Notes under the pieces: generated by a model
Seen by the model: only the letters and a program-made list of their open reading frames with translations
Told to the model about the DNA's origin: nothing
Database searches by the model: none
DNA from: Paralvinella palmiformis
Taxonomy: Eukaryota; Annelida; Polychaeta; Terebellida; Alvinellidae
Length of the DNA: 64,000 nucleotides
Reading direction: 5' to 3'
NCBI GenBank assembly: GCA_025642065.1
Contig: JAODUP010000095.1
Span: 425,001-489,000, forward strand
Translations under genes and position numbers: made by a program
In this document: piece by piece, positions 22,084 to 34,390 of the stretch
Position numbering within the stretch: position 1 is the stretch's first letter
Layout: every line of letters starts with the position of its first letter

Positions 22084-22983
22084 TCACCGGTGTGTTCCGT
22101 TTCCGGTGTGGAAGCTGTCGGTGTTGATGACGGTGCCGTATTTGCCGCCCGAGATGCCGAATGTTGTGATAAAGACATTCATCAACATGATGAAGTAAAG
22201 AAGATAGGTGGCCATGTGCTGCCAGAAGGACACCTTTCGGAAGGTGATACGCTCCTGACGATCTTCGTGCTGTTCCTTGATGAAGAAGGCATGATGTTGC
22301 TGAGCTTCGGCCAGTTTCTGTTCGGCCTCCGCCTCTTCCTTCTCCCGCAAGGCGGAGCTCAGCTCGTCACGTGCCTTGGTCAACTCCTCTTCTAGATCCG
22401 GATTTCCCGGTGACCTCTTCAGGGCGTCCTCGACGACCTTGACGTAGTTATTAGCCCGGACGATCTTCACGTCGGCGTCAGCTACCTTAACTCGAGCCAC
22501 TTCGATGTTACTGTCGGCTCGCTCGAGATCGATCAGTGTCTCGACTCGCGGCTCGGCTGGCCACTCACAGCAGCCAGCCGTGTCTTCATCGTCATGATGA
22601 CCCGCTCCTGAATGTGACCTCTGTAGCGGCTCGCGGCCTCCCGTCGCCGAGCCGACGCTGAGATAGATGCCATTCCTCTTTGGCCACTGACAAGGACGAC
22701 AGCAACAGAAGAGACAGCTGAGGATGTCATAACACCAGCCTCCTCGTGTCGAAGCCTGATAGTAATGTAGATTGCCGATATAAATAATAATCATACCGAC
22801 GAAGATCTCCAGCGATATGCACGCTATCAATAAGGTGAGCACGAACTCATAGAAACGATGGCCCATACGACCTATATCTAGTAAGAGCTTCAATTCTGTT
22901 ATCTGAGTCAGCGACAGGATGGTAACTAGGGCGCCCTGAGCTTTGGTCTCTGATTGTTCAAGTTCCGAGTGTCGAGCCAAGAG
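22084..22983 (-). CDS. ninjurin-family protein, last exon with a large coiled-coil insertion
   Basis: This 900-bp exon opens at a CCATTGGCAG acceptor in phase 0 and ends with TGA (22084-22086), giving 299 residues. Residues 12-38 (SETKAQGALVTILSLTQITE onwards) match the amphipathic segment before the first ninjurin membrane helix. Residues 44-70 (RFYEFVLTLLIACISLEIFV onwards) are that helix. Residues 252-277 (FWQHMATYLLYFIMLMNVFI then TTFGI) match the second. Vertebrate NINJ proteins are known to oligomerise and rupture plasma membranes, with both termini outside. Here the loop, normally about 15-20 residues, is about 170. It has a cysteine cluster (CYDILSCLFCCCRPC, residues 84-98), a histidine/aspartate-rich linker, and a long charged helix (DLERADSNIEV to HEDRQERI) that looks like a coiled coil. 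The C-terminal NGT sequon fits an extracellular end. The ninjurin call is firm; the insertion's role is unknown. Confidence 0.85.
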   Translation of the reverse strand, partial: LLARHSELEQSETKAQGALVTILSLTQITELKLLLDIGRMGHRFYEFVLTLLIACISLEIFVGMIIIYIGNLHYYQASTRGGWCYDILSCLFCCCRPCQWPKRNGIYLSVGSATGGREPLQRSHSGAGHHDDEDTAGCCEWPAEPRVETLIDLERADSNIEVARVKVADADVKIVRANNYVKVVEDALKRSPGNPDLEEELTKARDELSSALREKEEAEAEQKLAEAQQHHAFFIKEQHEDRQERITFRKVSFWQHMATYLLYFIMLMNVFITTFGISGGKYGTVINTDSFHTGNGTHR

Positions 22984-23538
22984 CTGCCAATGGAATGAAA
23001 ATAGTTCATGTCAGACTGTGACTGGAAGTGGCACTCTATATGCAATTACATGTAGTACCGATGGTGCTATTCATTGGAAATTACATATGGCATTAAATAG
23101 GACACATATAAATGCCAATAAAATATTGTTTATATCCAGCCATTTACCCATAACATGTCTTATCCCAAGGTTTATAGATTAAACCTTCCGTTATTTTTCG
23201 CATTAAATACAACACTAAACATGGTAGAGATTGTCCTAGTTATTATGGTTGTTGGATATGATATTTTATAGATATTAATATTATATTTGGCATTTAATGT
23301 GACATTAAATAATGTTAGATATGAGATTGTGTTACGAAATTTGATATCGCATGTCGTAGTGTTGAAGGCATTTAACGTGAGATTAAATTTCTTGAGGCAT
23401 ATATCTAGTAAGCTCAATATTACGTGAGGATATAGTTTAAAAAGGCATAACATACTTGAGTAGGATTCAGCTTTATATAAGATATATTACGTTAGAGTAG
23501 ACTATCTGTGTACTCTAGTTTGATGAGGGATTACTTAC

Positions 23539-23612
23539 CTCTTTCACCTTAGCTCTCCCACTCTCTGCCATCCTCGCTATAGCCTGCGCCATATGGGGGG
23601 TGCTCCAAGTGT
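23539..23612 (-). CDS. ninjurin-family gene, 74-bp internal exon
   Basis: The exon is bounded on the minus strand by a GATTGCAG acceptor and a GAG|GTAAGT donor. Only one of the three frames is open: two bases complete a split codon, then TWSTPHMAQAIARMAESGRA and KVKE. It ends in phase 0 and joins exactly to LLARHSELEQSETK of the last exon. The segment is predicted to be helical and forms part of the extracellular N-terminal region ahead of the ninjurin amphipathic helix. The required incoming phase is 1, which fits the candidate first exons at 30813, 47505 and 56069. The methionine at HMAQ could also serve as a start in some transcripts. Confidence 0.75.
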
Positions 23613-26289
23613 CTGCAATCAAAAATAAACAGATTCCCATTAACGACTAATTGTCTTATCATCAATCATCTCCGTAATCTTCTCCATCAAAACAAATCGC
23701 CAACCAATCAGCTCCGATAATGTATAAAAATCGATCCGTTATTGGTGAAGGTCATAGATATGTAAAAAGTACGCACAGACATAACTAGTGAATGAACAAA
23801 CCTCAATCATATTTATTTGTATATGTTCTTTACAAGTCATTTATCTAGCGAAGATCATGAATTTTTTATATGATTATAACTATATCGAGATGATGATGAA
23901 GATGATGATGATGATGCTGACTAAATATGTAAAAGCGTGCCATTTCTCGTTCTACTGTGATAATGAATTTCATATTTACAAGCAATTTTCACTGACTGAT
24001 AGCTAGGACTAACAAATAATGTTTTTAAAGATTTTATTGTTAGTGTTGTTAATTAATTGTTATTGTCACGTGATCTGCCGGATAGGACGACTTTAAAATA
24101 TGGCCGAGACGTTGTGGTATGAGATGGAAAGATTAAATTGGTGGTCATTTCTAGGCCTGTATCAAAATGTATGACCTGTGGGAATTAATCCGGACGTCAC
24201 ACCGCAAAGTACAACAGAAAGTTGTTGTCGCTGAAGATTACAAAAAGCTAAATCTTGTCATGATATAGAGGATGAATATTTATAAGGGAGCTCATCTGGG
24301 CTAAATACTGTTCATTCCCACCGCTAAATCGCCAGGTCAAGTCTAGTAGAGTCAACTAGTAGTGACATCTAGCGCCTATGGTAAGACCTGGATCTCGGCA
24401 TAATCCAGGAGAATATCCGCTACAGAATCAAGTCAATTGGCTGGCTAAGATTTGTGGATGATGTCAATCGGCTGCCAGTACACGATGGCTGCCAGACCCC
24501 TACCAGCTAACTGACGAAACCCAGGAAATCATTTCACGTCATCTATAAAAAGAGTTTTTCACTGTTTGCGTGTTGGTTTGTTTGTTGACATCCTATATTC
24601 ACACAAATAAAACTACTTTAAAGTTGATGAATTGTAAATAACAAAAACAAGAGAACTATGTTTATTTATCACGAAGAACAATTAGTGCAATAGTTCATGA
24701 CATGACAACGAGATGACAAAATAAATGAAAATAAATGATTGGAGATTATTAACAACAACAATCAAGAAATATACATAGAGTGAACATTGTCAATATGGTG
24801 TTACGTGTCTAAAATACTCCAAAGTAACATATCCCCCTTTGTCCCGTCTATTCTTAACGTCATTTAGTTCCCACTCGATCCATGCGAAGCAGCTATCGAC
24901 ATAAACCAGGCCCATGATATGGGGGGGGGGGAGGTTTTGGATGAAGATAGTGGTCAGTGTTATTGTGCCGAACACTAAGTAGCTCATCGATTTTAACCAG
25001 GAACCATTCTGGATATCTCCGAGCTCAACTTTAACACGGAAGCCATTTGTTAGGAGGTGGGTGGAATATGTGTGTGTGAATGTGTGTGAATGTGTGTGTC
25101 TGGTGGGCGTATATATATATATATATATAATTATATACGTGCGTGCGTGCGTGTGTGCGTGTGCGTGTACGTAGGTGTGTGCGTGTGTGCGTGCGTGTAT
25201 CGGTGGAAGGTGTCGGGATGAATGATGAAACTCGCCTATGACTATGGTGATGATTATAATAAGGTCAGAGGGTTCAGTCGAGACGTAGGGGTAGCAAGTG
25301 GTGATGTCTGATAAGATGCTCTGTCTGGATTGGGAAGGTTGACCTGGGAAATAGAGGTCATTTAAGATGATCTGCTTCAGATGATAATAAAGTAGTGCTG
25401 AGGCGTAGTGATGATCAATGATGATTTGTATGGATTAAAAATAAAAATCTGAACTAAATCACAATAATCAACCTTGAGGTGTTGTCCTCTCTATAATTGG
25501 GTAATCACTGACAGTTTTGTGTTGATGTTGACATAAAAAACTTGTTGACCAATCAGCGGACTATAGTCCTCCCTAGTTCAACCCAACATTGCATATCTAC
25601 TTGTGACTTCTTCTGAATAGAAGACAATCAAGAAGAAGACCTTGTCTGTCCTCTACGAGACGATTAAGGTGGGAACATGTCTGAACACGGGAAAATATTT
25701 TAAAGTCGGCTACGCGTAATTCCTTTCTATCCCCGCTGATTGCTCACCACGAAGCCACCATCACTACGCTACACCAAAACTACAAAATATCGACTTAGAT
25801 GGTACGTCTGTGGCGTGCCTGATGAGAATGCTGAACCATCCGATCGAGCAAAGACGCACCATGACTAATATCGTGACAGTGAAGTAAACGAGGCCATCAG
25901 AAATCATCACAAAGTCCAATTACTTATTTAACTCGCCATCGTACTACGGCTGAACCCTGGTCTACCGAGCTACTAATGTGCCGATCTTATTGGTCTAAGG
26001 ATGTCGGATTGGTCAATATATACCGATATACAAACCTCTTGAGGTCTACAGCGGTGAAGATTAGACCAGAAATTAAGGCACAAACATGTGTCCAAGGCTC
26101 AGTTCATAAATCCGCAGCACGTAATTATCTAAAGAGCAAATGTCTTAGATATTATACGGTAACAATATTGGCTTCCTATAGGTTTTGGATCACCAAATCA
26201 GATTTTCTTTCACACGTTCAGTGTACTCACTGGAACAGTACGACCGCATCTGAGGGATTTGATCCAAAAGTATATATTAGTGAGGTATA

Positions 26290-26420
26290 AAAACGATATA
26301 AAAAAACACACAATAATATACGGCGAGAAATCTTTCCGAACATCAGCTACCAGAATGTGAAATAAGTTGCTTAATCATATTAAATTTGCAGCAAGTAAAG
26401 AAATATTTTGTAATGTTATT
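26290..26420 (+). mobile_element. possible LINE reverse-transcriptase end fragment
   Basis: The reading IYGEKSFRTSATRM, a stop, then NKLLNHIKFAASKEIF resembles the block YGERSFRVAAPRLWNKLP..LK at the C-terminus of Jockey/CR1-like reverse transcriptases. It carries an in-frame stop. The adjoining frame at 25976-26290 may be an upstream part, but it shows no clear motif. Confidence 0.45.
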
Positions 26421-29077
26421 TAAATTAGCCTATTGTTAATAACTATTACCTACCGCATTTATACATAAAATATATTTCCGTTATGCGAGCCAGAATATGT
26501 TTGAAATGTGTTTTAAATTAGAGTTGAATAAGATGTCACATAAAATACTATTATTGTATATTATTAGAACAGTATGGCTTATACAGCTGGATTTGATCAA
26601 GTCATAATATAGGTGTATGCTAATATAAATTACCTTTAATGAAGGAAGTTTGCCATAGAATCATGTTATTGTTTACATTAATAAATATTCAAACTGCAGT
26701 GGAAAGTAAATGATTCAATGATAGTTATTAATGATAACTCTACAATAAACATATATTAACAACCAATACGACAACAAAAATATAATTATCGAAGGTAATA
26801 TTATCCCAAATAACAGCGAATTACCTAAAACAACTGATCAAAAAAAATAGTCTTATAGAAAACAACATTATCAACGTCAGAACAACCACAAAAGGCAAAT
26901 TTACAGACCGTAATTACATAGAGCTATCTCCATGGTAACATGACTCATATCGTAACTAGGACGTTTATCATCAGCTTCCTATATAACAACATCACGTGAT
27001 GAATATTCCTCACGACAGCCATATTTATCATTATAACAGTCTCCATTACTACTTCATTACAACGTTAGCGGATTCTACTTAATGATTCCTTGTTGTCATG
27101 ACTCTATATTGTTGTTATCAATATTTATTATATTTGACACTTGACACTGACAGGTAGCTACGTGTTAGATACAATGTCATCATTGGGATTATGATCTAGG
27201 AGATAGTGTTGGCTCAGTGGTAAAAAGTAGATTAAACTCAGATTTTAAACAAATAACACTTTGTCAAATATAACATATCATTGACTGGTGAAAATAACAT
27301 CGTTATTAATTGATTGACGTAATGTTATCATTGATTGGTAGATAAAGATCATCATTTACTAACAATTATAACATCATTTATTGATAAAAATAACACCATT
27401 ATCAACATCACTCATGACTGACTGATATAAAATGAACTTTGATTAACAGACATAACACCAACATTGCTTGATATAACATCATCGGTGACTGACATACATA
27501 ATGTCATAGTTGATTGACTTATGGTTTTGTTTACAATATAATTAGATCAAGTCACAGATTTAGCGTTCCTAATAATTACTGTCTCCCGATAAAAAAAGCA
27601 CTGAGGTGTTATTGAAGAAATATAAAATGTGATGTCAGAAATTAATAGATTTAACTGAATCTAATTCTTATTCATTGGATTGATTAACATAATTAATAAA
27701 TAAGATGATGTCAGCAATAAATCACGATATGTAGAAATTGACTTGATACATTGGAATACAATAAAGATAAATAGACACAGGTTGATGCTGAGTAAACGTG
27801 TTAGGCCATATGCTGGAGGGAGTTGTCATACCACAGTTATCTCTCTCTCTCTGTGTGTGTGTGTGGGGGGGGGTATGTGCGTGCGCGCGCGCGTATGTGT
27901 GTGCTAATTTGATGTGAAGATTACCAAACAGTATCAGTGTGCAGCAGACTAGAAGTATATTCATGAACTAATCAACAACCATCAATATTTATAGCTCTTT
28001 CCATGTTCTTGGAACACGATTCTTTTTGTGTTTGGATAGACACAAATCAAGATAACGCTTTAGGCAAATCTACAGACAACAGAGGGAAAGTGGGGGTGTA
28101 ATTCGTGTTAATGTCTACATTCATTACTACACATCACCCGTAAGTGAGTCACTAGATAGAGTCCTGATATTACAATAAAGAAAACGTGTGAGAACCAAAA
28201 TCATCGGTAAAATAAAATCTGCTGAGAACCATCTACAGGAAAGGCTGTCTGCTGAGTACCGATCCATGTTCTTAGAACTGAATGTCAGGTGAACATTTAT
28301 CACAATTTCCAATTTGTGAAGCCTTGACCTCTAACAGGAAGTGTGTATTCCCAGGTGAGACTGGTTCATTGCTGTGTCACGCGAATTGAACTAATTATGT
28401 AGAATGATTGAACAGGGAGACCGAGGCAAATAAAGGACAAGTAGGGACATTTAAGATAGACTTAAAGGGTGGATAAGGATGTCTCGTGAAAATGGAGACT
28501 ACAGAAATGAGGTCTGAAAGGTACAGTGATGAATTATAATCTAGGAGGTTCCCGGGTTGAATCCATAACCAATGTGATAATTCACGTGCTCTCTGATTTA
28601 CTCAACCACAAGTGAGTATTCCATCGGACAAGTTCCGGTGTTTTGGTTAAGGGCTCTAGGGCTGCCAATTATTAACGGTTAGCGACTATTTGGTAGAAAT
28701 GCGTTTTTTTAGTCCGAACAAACTAGGAAATTCTCACTCAGACCATCAGAGTTTGTTACCAACGATATATCAACAAACAAGAACTACAACAAACAATAAA
28801 TGTTACATCATACGTTAACATCTTTTATACACCCAAAGACGTGGTAAATAAACAGCTTCTTCTAGCAAGTGAAATGGAGTTGTCGTGACAAAAATCCACA
28901 AATGTCACGATAACCTCGCCTGACCCATCATTTGATGGCTTTGTCCTTCTTGGTTCTTCCATCCCAAGATGAAGAGACTAAAGCACCACCACTCAAGCTT
29001 CAATAATCTTCATCGTGGCGCATGATTTGTTTCCAGCAATCCAAATGCTAATCTGGGATGAGGCATTCAGTACACAC

Positions 29078-29171
29078 ACACGCACGCACACACACACCAC
29101 ACGCACGCACGCACGCACGCACGCACGCATGCGTGTCATATCGCATGCATATACGCATGCATGCACACACG

Positions 29172-29260
<89 letters not shown>
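29078..29260. repeat. compound (ACGC)/(CA)/(GA) microsatellite
   Basis: CACG, GCAT and CA blocks lead into a (GA)n array of about 75 bases. All open frames here are repeat translations. Confidence 0.95.
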
Positions 29261-29688
29261 TCTCCCCCAGTCATTGTGTCGAATGACATAAAACTTGCCA
29301 TAAAGGCAACTTGCGGCGACAAGGGAATCATCTCGGTTGTCAATAACAATGGGCTCTCATCATCAGCCAGGGATATAGACGACGTGGTACTGATACCAAA
29401 AACGTCTCTGACAACACAAGATTAACGGAGTGTGTAAGGTTGGTGAGGAACGAAACGTGAAACTGGACGAATGGAATATTAGTTGTCTTGGTTTATGGGC
29501 AGCAAACGGCGTCAAGATAGGAACCAGGATATGGTGATGGACGAATGGTTCCTGGCAGCTGGTGGTTAATAGATCGTCCGCCAGGGGTCACTTAATAAAG
29601 TGGTCTATCCGATACGAGAAAATAATTATTGCCACGTGAGCTGCACGTGAGCTGTCCTTATATAGCATAAGATATTTAGATTAGTAGT

Positions 29689-29689
<1 letters not shown>

Positions 29690-29727
<38 letters not shown>

Positions 29728-29852
29728 CTTCCCCACCCACCCCTCTCTCTTTCTTTTTCTCTTTATCTCACTCTATCTATCTATCTATCTATTTATCTAT
29801 CTCACTCTCACTCTATCTGTCCTTATATAGCATAAGATATTTAGATTATTAG

Positions 29853-29900
<48 letters not shown>

Positions 29901-29990
29901 TACACACACACACACACACACTCACTCACTCACTCACTCACTCACTCACTCACTCTCTATCTATCTATCTATCTATCTATCCCCTCTCTC

Positions 29991-30064
<74 letters not shown>

Positions 30065-30199
30065 TTTGTGTGTGTGTCCATCCATCCATCTCTATCTATC
30101 TATATATTTATATTGATCACTATCTATAGATGTAACCGTTCATTTATCTAACTATCTACCTATCAATGATCGATCGATCCATTCATCTATCTATCTATA

Positions 30200-30234
<35 letters not shown>

Positions 30235-30240
30235 TTCTAT
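29690..30240. repeat. 550-bp microsatellite cluster
   Basis: (CT)n, (TCTA)n, (CA)n, (CTCA)n, a (TG)n block at 30003-30078 and further (TCTA)n blocks are packed together. A segment beginning CTGTCCTTATATAGCATAAG occurs twice (about 29654 and 29818), each time followed by (CT)n, so part of the cluster was duplicated as a block. Confidence 0.9.
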
Positions 30241-30812
30241 AATATTTCTACCTTACCCTTTAATGTACAATATCCCGCATCAGACTCGTTATCCTTGTCC
30301 TTATGACCTGCCATACTTTGTAACAGAATATACTGTTCTCTGTTACGTGGAGTTTCTGGTCTTCTCGTCTTTGACATATTAATGATAGCGAGCTGGTAAT
30401 GACACGTTCTAATATCCTAGTAATCTGTTATATATGTTTATGGGTTGCTCTGTAATATCAAACATTTTCCTAACCGATTGTCAACCAAACACAGCCAGGT
30501 TCATCATCCGCTACATATAAGCTCTAACATGGATATAAATTAGTAATATCCAGGATCTATATGTTGTCGGCAATAATACATTTAGTCACGCAGCACGTTA
30601 TATTGCGCGGAAATATTTTCCTATTCCGTTTATAATCCAATCGTTGGAAGGTAATACCCGTCGCCGGATAGTTAGATTCGGGATCCGCTCTCGACAGAGA
30701 TTTAGCTGTGACTGAACCAGTGCTATACCGGATCACACGAGGCTAGTAGCTTCTGGCCAACATCACGAAGTTGATCCCGGAATAGAGAGACCTCCACTCG
30801 AACTACACTCAC

Positions 30813-31203
30813 CGACTAGTTGTGGTTTGTAGGCCAGTATATCTCCGGCTCGCTGTGTTGATGCACTGTTGTTGTTCCTGGCTGGGGAATCGTGCCCCCT
30901 CGTCCAGGGAATCCAGCCTGCGGGTAGCGAGTCGTAAAGCCGGCAAACGTGTCCCAAGTCAGACCAAGTCAGTAATTCGATGACAGACCGCCGTCCCTCG
31001 CTTGGTCTCAAACGGGACAAAGGAGAATACCGAAGACTTGGCCAAGACTTCAGTCGTAAACTGACTGACCAAGTTGGCATCTGGCTGCCAAAGGAAGTGA
31101 CTTGTCTGTTCTGTTTGTCAGAATTGCCCCCGGATTTGTCAACGATTTGCGGTGGATTCGTGATGTGTTTGCCTTCTCTAGCAAATACCACTTGTCGTTC
31201 CAT
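30813..31203 (-). CDS. candidate first coding exon of the ninjurin-family gene
   Basis: An ATG at 31203 in good context (GAGATGG), with an in-frame TGA a short way upstream, opens 130 codons. They run to a strong donor (CTAGTCG|GTGAGTG), ending in phase 1 as exon 23539-23612 requires. The fused model has 454 residues. The segment reads MERQVVFAREGKHITNPPQI and then basic, serine-rich sequence (LRLKSWPSLRYSPLSRLRPS). It has no signal peptide and no known domain, and is probably disordered. GC content is higher than in the surroundings. The intron to the next exon would be about 7.2 kb. The opposite strand also has an open frame here (30980-31219), so coding status rests on phase, donor and start context only. 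Confidence 0.5.
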
Positions 31204-31219
31204 CTCTTCGAGAATGTAA

Positions 31220-32580
31220 ATATTTGAGGAATCGATTACTCATTTGGACGTATTGGAAAGAAAGCAATGAGGTTAACCCTTGACAGGTTAGCCTAATCGA
31301 GAGACAAGTTATCCTTAATGCAGGTTACAGCGGGTTGGGTATAAGATGCAGTTTACATCACATCACCCCAATCATCGCAATGTGTTTGTTACATAACAAT
31401 AAATGCTAATATTCCGGAATTGTTTTTAAATCAAAGAAAGAAAAAAGGCATTACATTTTAACAAGGTATTACTCAGTATATAGTGATTTAGGGTCATTTA
31501 CATAACATTTTCAATAGCATACATTAGCGTAGCTGGGGAGGGGTAAGACAAGAATGTACGCTTCTGAAATTTTGAGAATCCCCCTGCAAAAAGTGCTCAT
31601 CAATCGCTCGCTCATCAGTTCTCACACCACTAGACAGATAATGATCTTCAAAATGACTACATTGCAGCCATCTTTCTAATATTATTAATAATAGACAGAA
31701 AGTGCTGGCAGTTTTTTTTTAGCAAAACAACTTTGAGACATTTACATTTGTACACTTTGAAAGTATAAGGGAGGATCTCAAAAAAGGCATCCGTTTTAAA
31801 TACTCAAATAATATCATACTTTTTTACGGGATTGACATGAAATTGACATAACACTGTCAATGTTAGATTCTAGATATGTGAATACTAACAGGAGTACTAA
31901 CAGCGGTTAGTCTTCGCTCTATATTGACCAAGTCTAGGATGAGTTCGTGCTGAGTAAACATAAAACAAACAAACAAAACGGAAATAGGCTGAGACCCAGA
32001 AGACGCAGAGGAAAAGCCTATTTCTGGGTACGGTCGTCAATATTGTGTCAGGACACAAATGTAAATATGGGACATGTGTCAATATGGCCACTAGATCAGT
32101 ACAACTATTAACCAACTAATTGGTAACATGACTCTCGACAAAAATAAAGTTGATTGATGCCCAATTACAATCGATATTACCAAGGTTGGATTTATTAAAA
32201 AAACACAATTCACTGAACACAATAAAATGAAAGCTTGAAGTAATCAAAGAAACGAAAAGTTGATCATTGTATTTAGTTCTTGCTACAACTCGGTACGTCT
32301 GGTGGTTTCCCGTGATTGTTGTTACTATGGATAATAAATACGCAACACTTGCTATTCGTAAACCAAAAGGCAACAAGAAAGCTAATTTAGTGAGTAATGA
32401 ATGATTGTTGTTCTGTCAGTAGCTCGTAACCGACTCCATTCCCTACAGAATACAGTATGACGAAGGCCTCAAATTAGTTGGGCCCCTTAACTGGCTACAG
32501 ATCTATAATCGTGTAGATCCTATCTGTGCTTGTGTTAGTCTAACCGTCAACTCTCTTAAAACCGGAAACAAACCGCTGAA
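31220..32580. other. region upstream of the 31203 start; possible promoter area
   Basis: This is unique AT-rich sequence that would include the promoter of the shortest ninjurin transcript. No TATA box, CpG-dense island or other landmark stands out. The apparent frames at 31897-32376 have no support. Confidence 0.35.
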
Positions 32581-32589
32581 CTGAAAATA

Positions 32590-33212
32590 CTCAAAACGTA
32601 CCGAATCAGCTGATCTATGGTGAGGAACGTACCCAATCAGTTTATCTATAATGAGGAACGTACCCAATCAGTTGATCTATGGTGAGGAACTTACCCAATC
32701 AGTTGACCTTTGGTGAAGAATGTACCCAATCAGCTGATCTGTGGTGAAGAATGTACCCAATCAGTTGATCTATAATGAGGAACGTACCCAATCAGCTGAT
32801 CTATGGTGAGGAACCTACCCAATCAGTTGATCTATAATGAGGAACGTACCCAATCAGCTGATATATGGTGAGGAACGTACCCAATCAGTTGATCTATAAT
32901 GAGGAACGTACCCAATCAGCTGATATATGGTGAGGAACGTACCCAATCAGTTGATCTATGGTGAAGAATGTACCCAATCAGTTGATCTATAATGAGGAAC
33001 GTACCCAATCAGTTGATCTATGGTGAAGAATGTACCCAATCAGTTGATCTATAATGAGGAACGTACCCAATCAGTTGATCTATGGTGAAGAATGTACCCA
33101 ATCAGTTGATCTATAATGAGGAACTTACCCAATCAGTTGATCTATGGTGAGGAACGTACCCAATCAGTTGATCTATAATGAGGAACGTACCCAATCAGTT
33201 GATCTATGGTGA
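32590..33212. repeat. 31-bp minisatellite, about 20 units
   Basis: The unit is approximately GAGGAACGTACCCAATCAGT then TGATCTATAAT. About 20 tandem copies are present. Units alternate between an ATAATGAGGAACG form and an ATGGTGAAGAATG form, most regularly from about 32940 onward, giving a 62-bp higher-order unit. Confidence 0.95.
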
Positions 33213-33400
33213 GCAAGCAGGGAATTGAAGAGAATGTCCATATACTGAACTGAAGTAGAACCCGGATGATTGATGATTATTAGTTGTTTGTATGTAAAAG
33301 TAGTTATTTGGTGGAAAATAAAATAATAACGTAAACTTTAAAATATAGAAATGAATCATCTTCTGAAACCATTGGTTGTCTGCTCAAAGGACAAAGTTTG

Positions 33401-33476
33401 CACTAGGTGTACTAGGTGTACCAGGTGTACCAGGTGTGCTAGGTGTACTAGGTGTACCAGGTGTGCTAGGTGCGCC
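33401..33476. repeat. 9-bp minisatellite CTAGGTGTA, about eight units
   Basis: CTAGGTGTA, CCAGGTGTA and CCAGGTGTG units stand in tandem about 190 bases after the end of the 31-bp array. It is a separate, younger-looking array. Confidence 0.9.
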
Positions 33477-33482
33477 ACATAA

Positions 33483-33540
33483 CTCGATTCCCTTCAAGGA
33501 AATTGGCGCTATAGAAGTTTGTTATTATTATTATTAATGT
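33483..33540 (+). mobile_element. short LINE 3' tail
   Basis: GGAAATTGGCGCTATAGAAG followed by (ATT)n matches the terminal GGCGCTATA..ATT tail of the LINE family at 15.5 and 17.1 kb. No coding part is attached. Confidence 0.45.
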
Positions 33541-34264
33541 TATAAGTATTTAATTATAAGCTCAAAAATATAGAATAACGAGTATTACTAATTACCTTAA
33601 AATGATAGGAAAATATTGACAGCTGTTTGTAATTAAGTTGAAATTGATCCAGCTCAGAGTTATCTAATCCAATTTCTTTTCCGATGACGTAAGCCTCAGA
33701 CCTGGATGTAGTTATGTACTCTGCCAGCTTTATAATCATAACGAACGCACAAAGACTTCAGTCAAACCTCATGATATCATAACGTATTTATCAAAAGTAC
33801 GCGTAACTTAAAGCAAAATATACCCTTTTCCGAATGGATCTAATAACAATGACTTCTATTGACATTATTAGTCACATTTTTAATACTTATATCTTACAAG
33901 TTATATATAAACTATGTTTCTGTCTGTAGACCGGGACACCACGTGACTAATTAATTATACAACAGAACATACACACTGTTGGCACGCAGAGAGTGGTGAC
34001 GTTCCACATATAACCGAAAACGTGTACATATTGATGACGTCACTACACAACTGCGTAGCATATCCATATTCGCGATTAGATTATCCACGTATTGTAATGA
34101 CTTCGGCGTTTAATAAAATCACAGTGTTGATAAACTCAATATATATATAATTATTAGAATTAATCTTATCTACAGTTTAAATAATGTATTATATATTTTG
34201 GACTAGGATGTCAATTTCCACAAAAAAAACCCTCTAAAGCAAGACCGAGGAAGCTAAAGAGCCT

Positions 34265-34390
34265 TCCTAATAATAATAATAATAATAATAATATATATTT
34301 AATAAAGCGCCCTTACTAGCAGGAGCCACTCAAAGGCGCTGTACAAATAATATGTAATATAATAATACCCCAAATAATATGTTTGTATAC
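34265..34390 (-). mobile_element. LINE 3' tail, minus orientation
   Basis: On the minus strand it reads ATTATTTGGGGTATTATTAT, then TGTACAGCGCCTTTGAGTGG, CTCCTGCTAGTAAGGGCGCT and TTATTAAATATAT, ending in (ATT)n. The same words in the same order end the LINE remnant at 15090-15560. No coding part remains. Confidence 0.75.

Larger units (their letters stand above)
23613..30812 (-). other. probable large intron of the ninjurin-family gene
   Basis: The intron contains AT-rich unique sequence, a G run at 24920, GT-rich microsatellites (25070-25200, 27841-27903, 29080-29260, 29690-30240), a possible LINE fragment (26290-26420) and a weak tRNA-like box (28550-28570). No other splice-bounded exon was identified on the minus strand, although small exons could be missed by eye. 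Confidence 0.45.

Noticed and set aside
28535..28690. CTAGGAGGTTCCCGGGTTGA B-box-like segment
   Set aside because: Only a B box was seen; too little for a SINE or tRNA call.
17905..33212. Regularly repeated arrays that could be mistaken for CRISPR
   Set aside because: Units are directly tandem with no unique spacers, and the sequence is eukaryotic.
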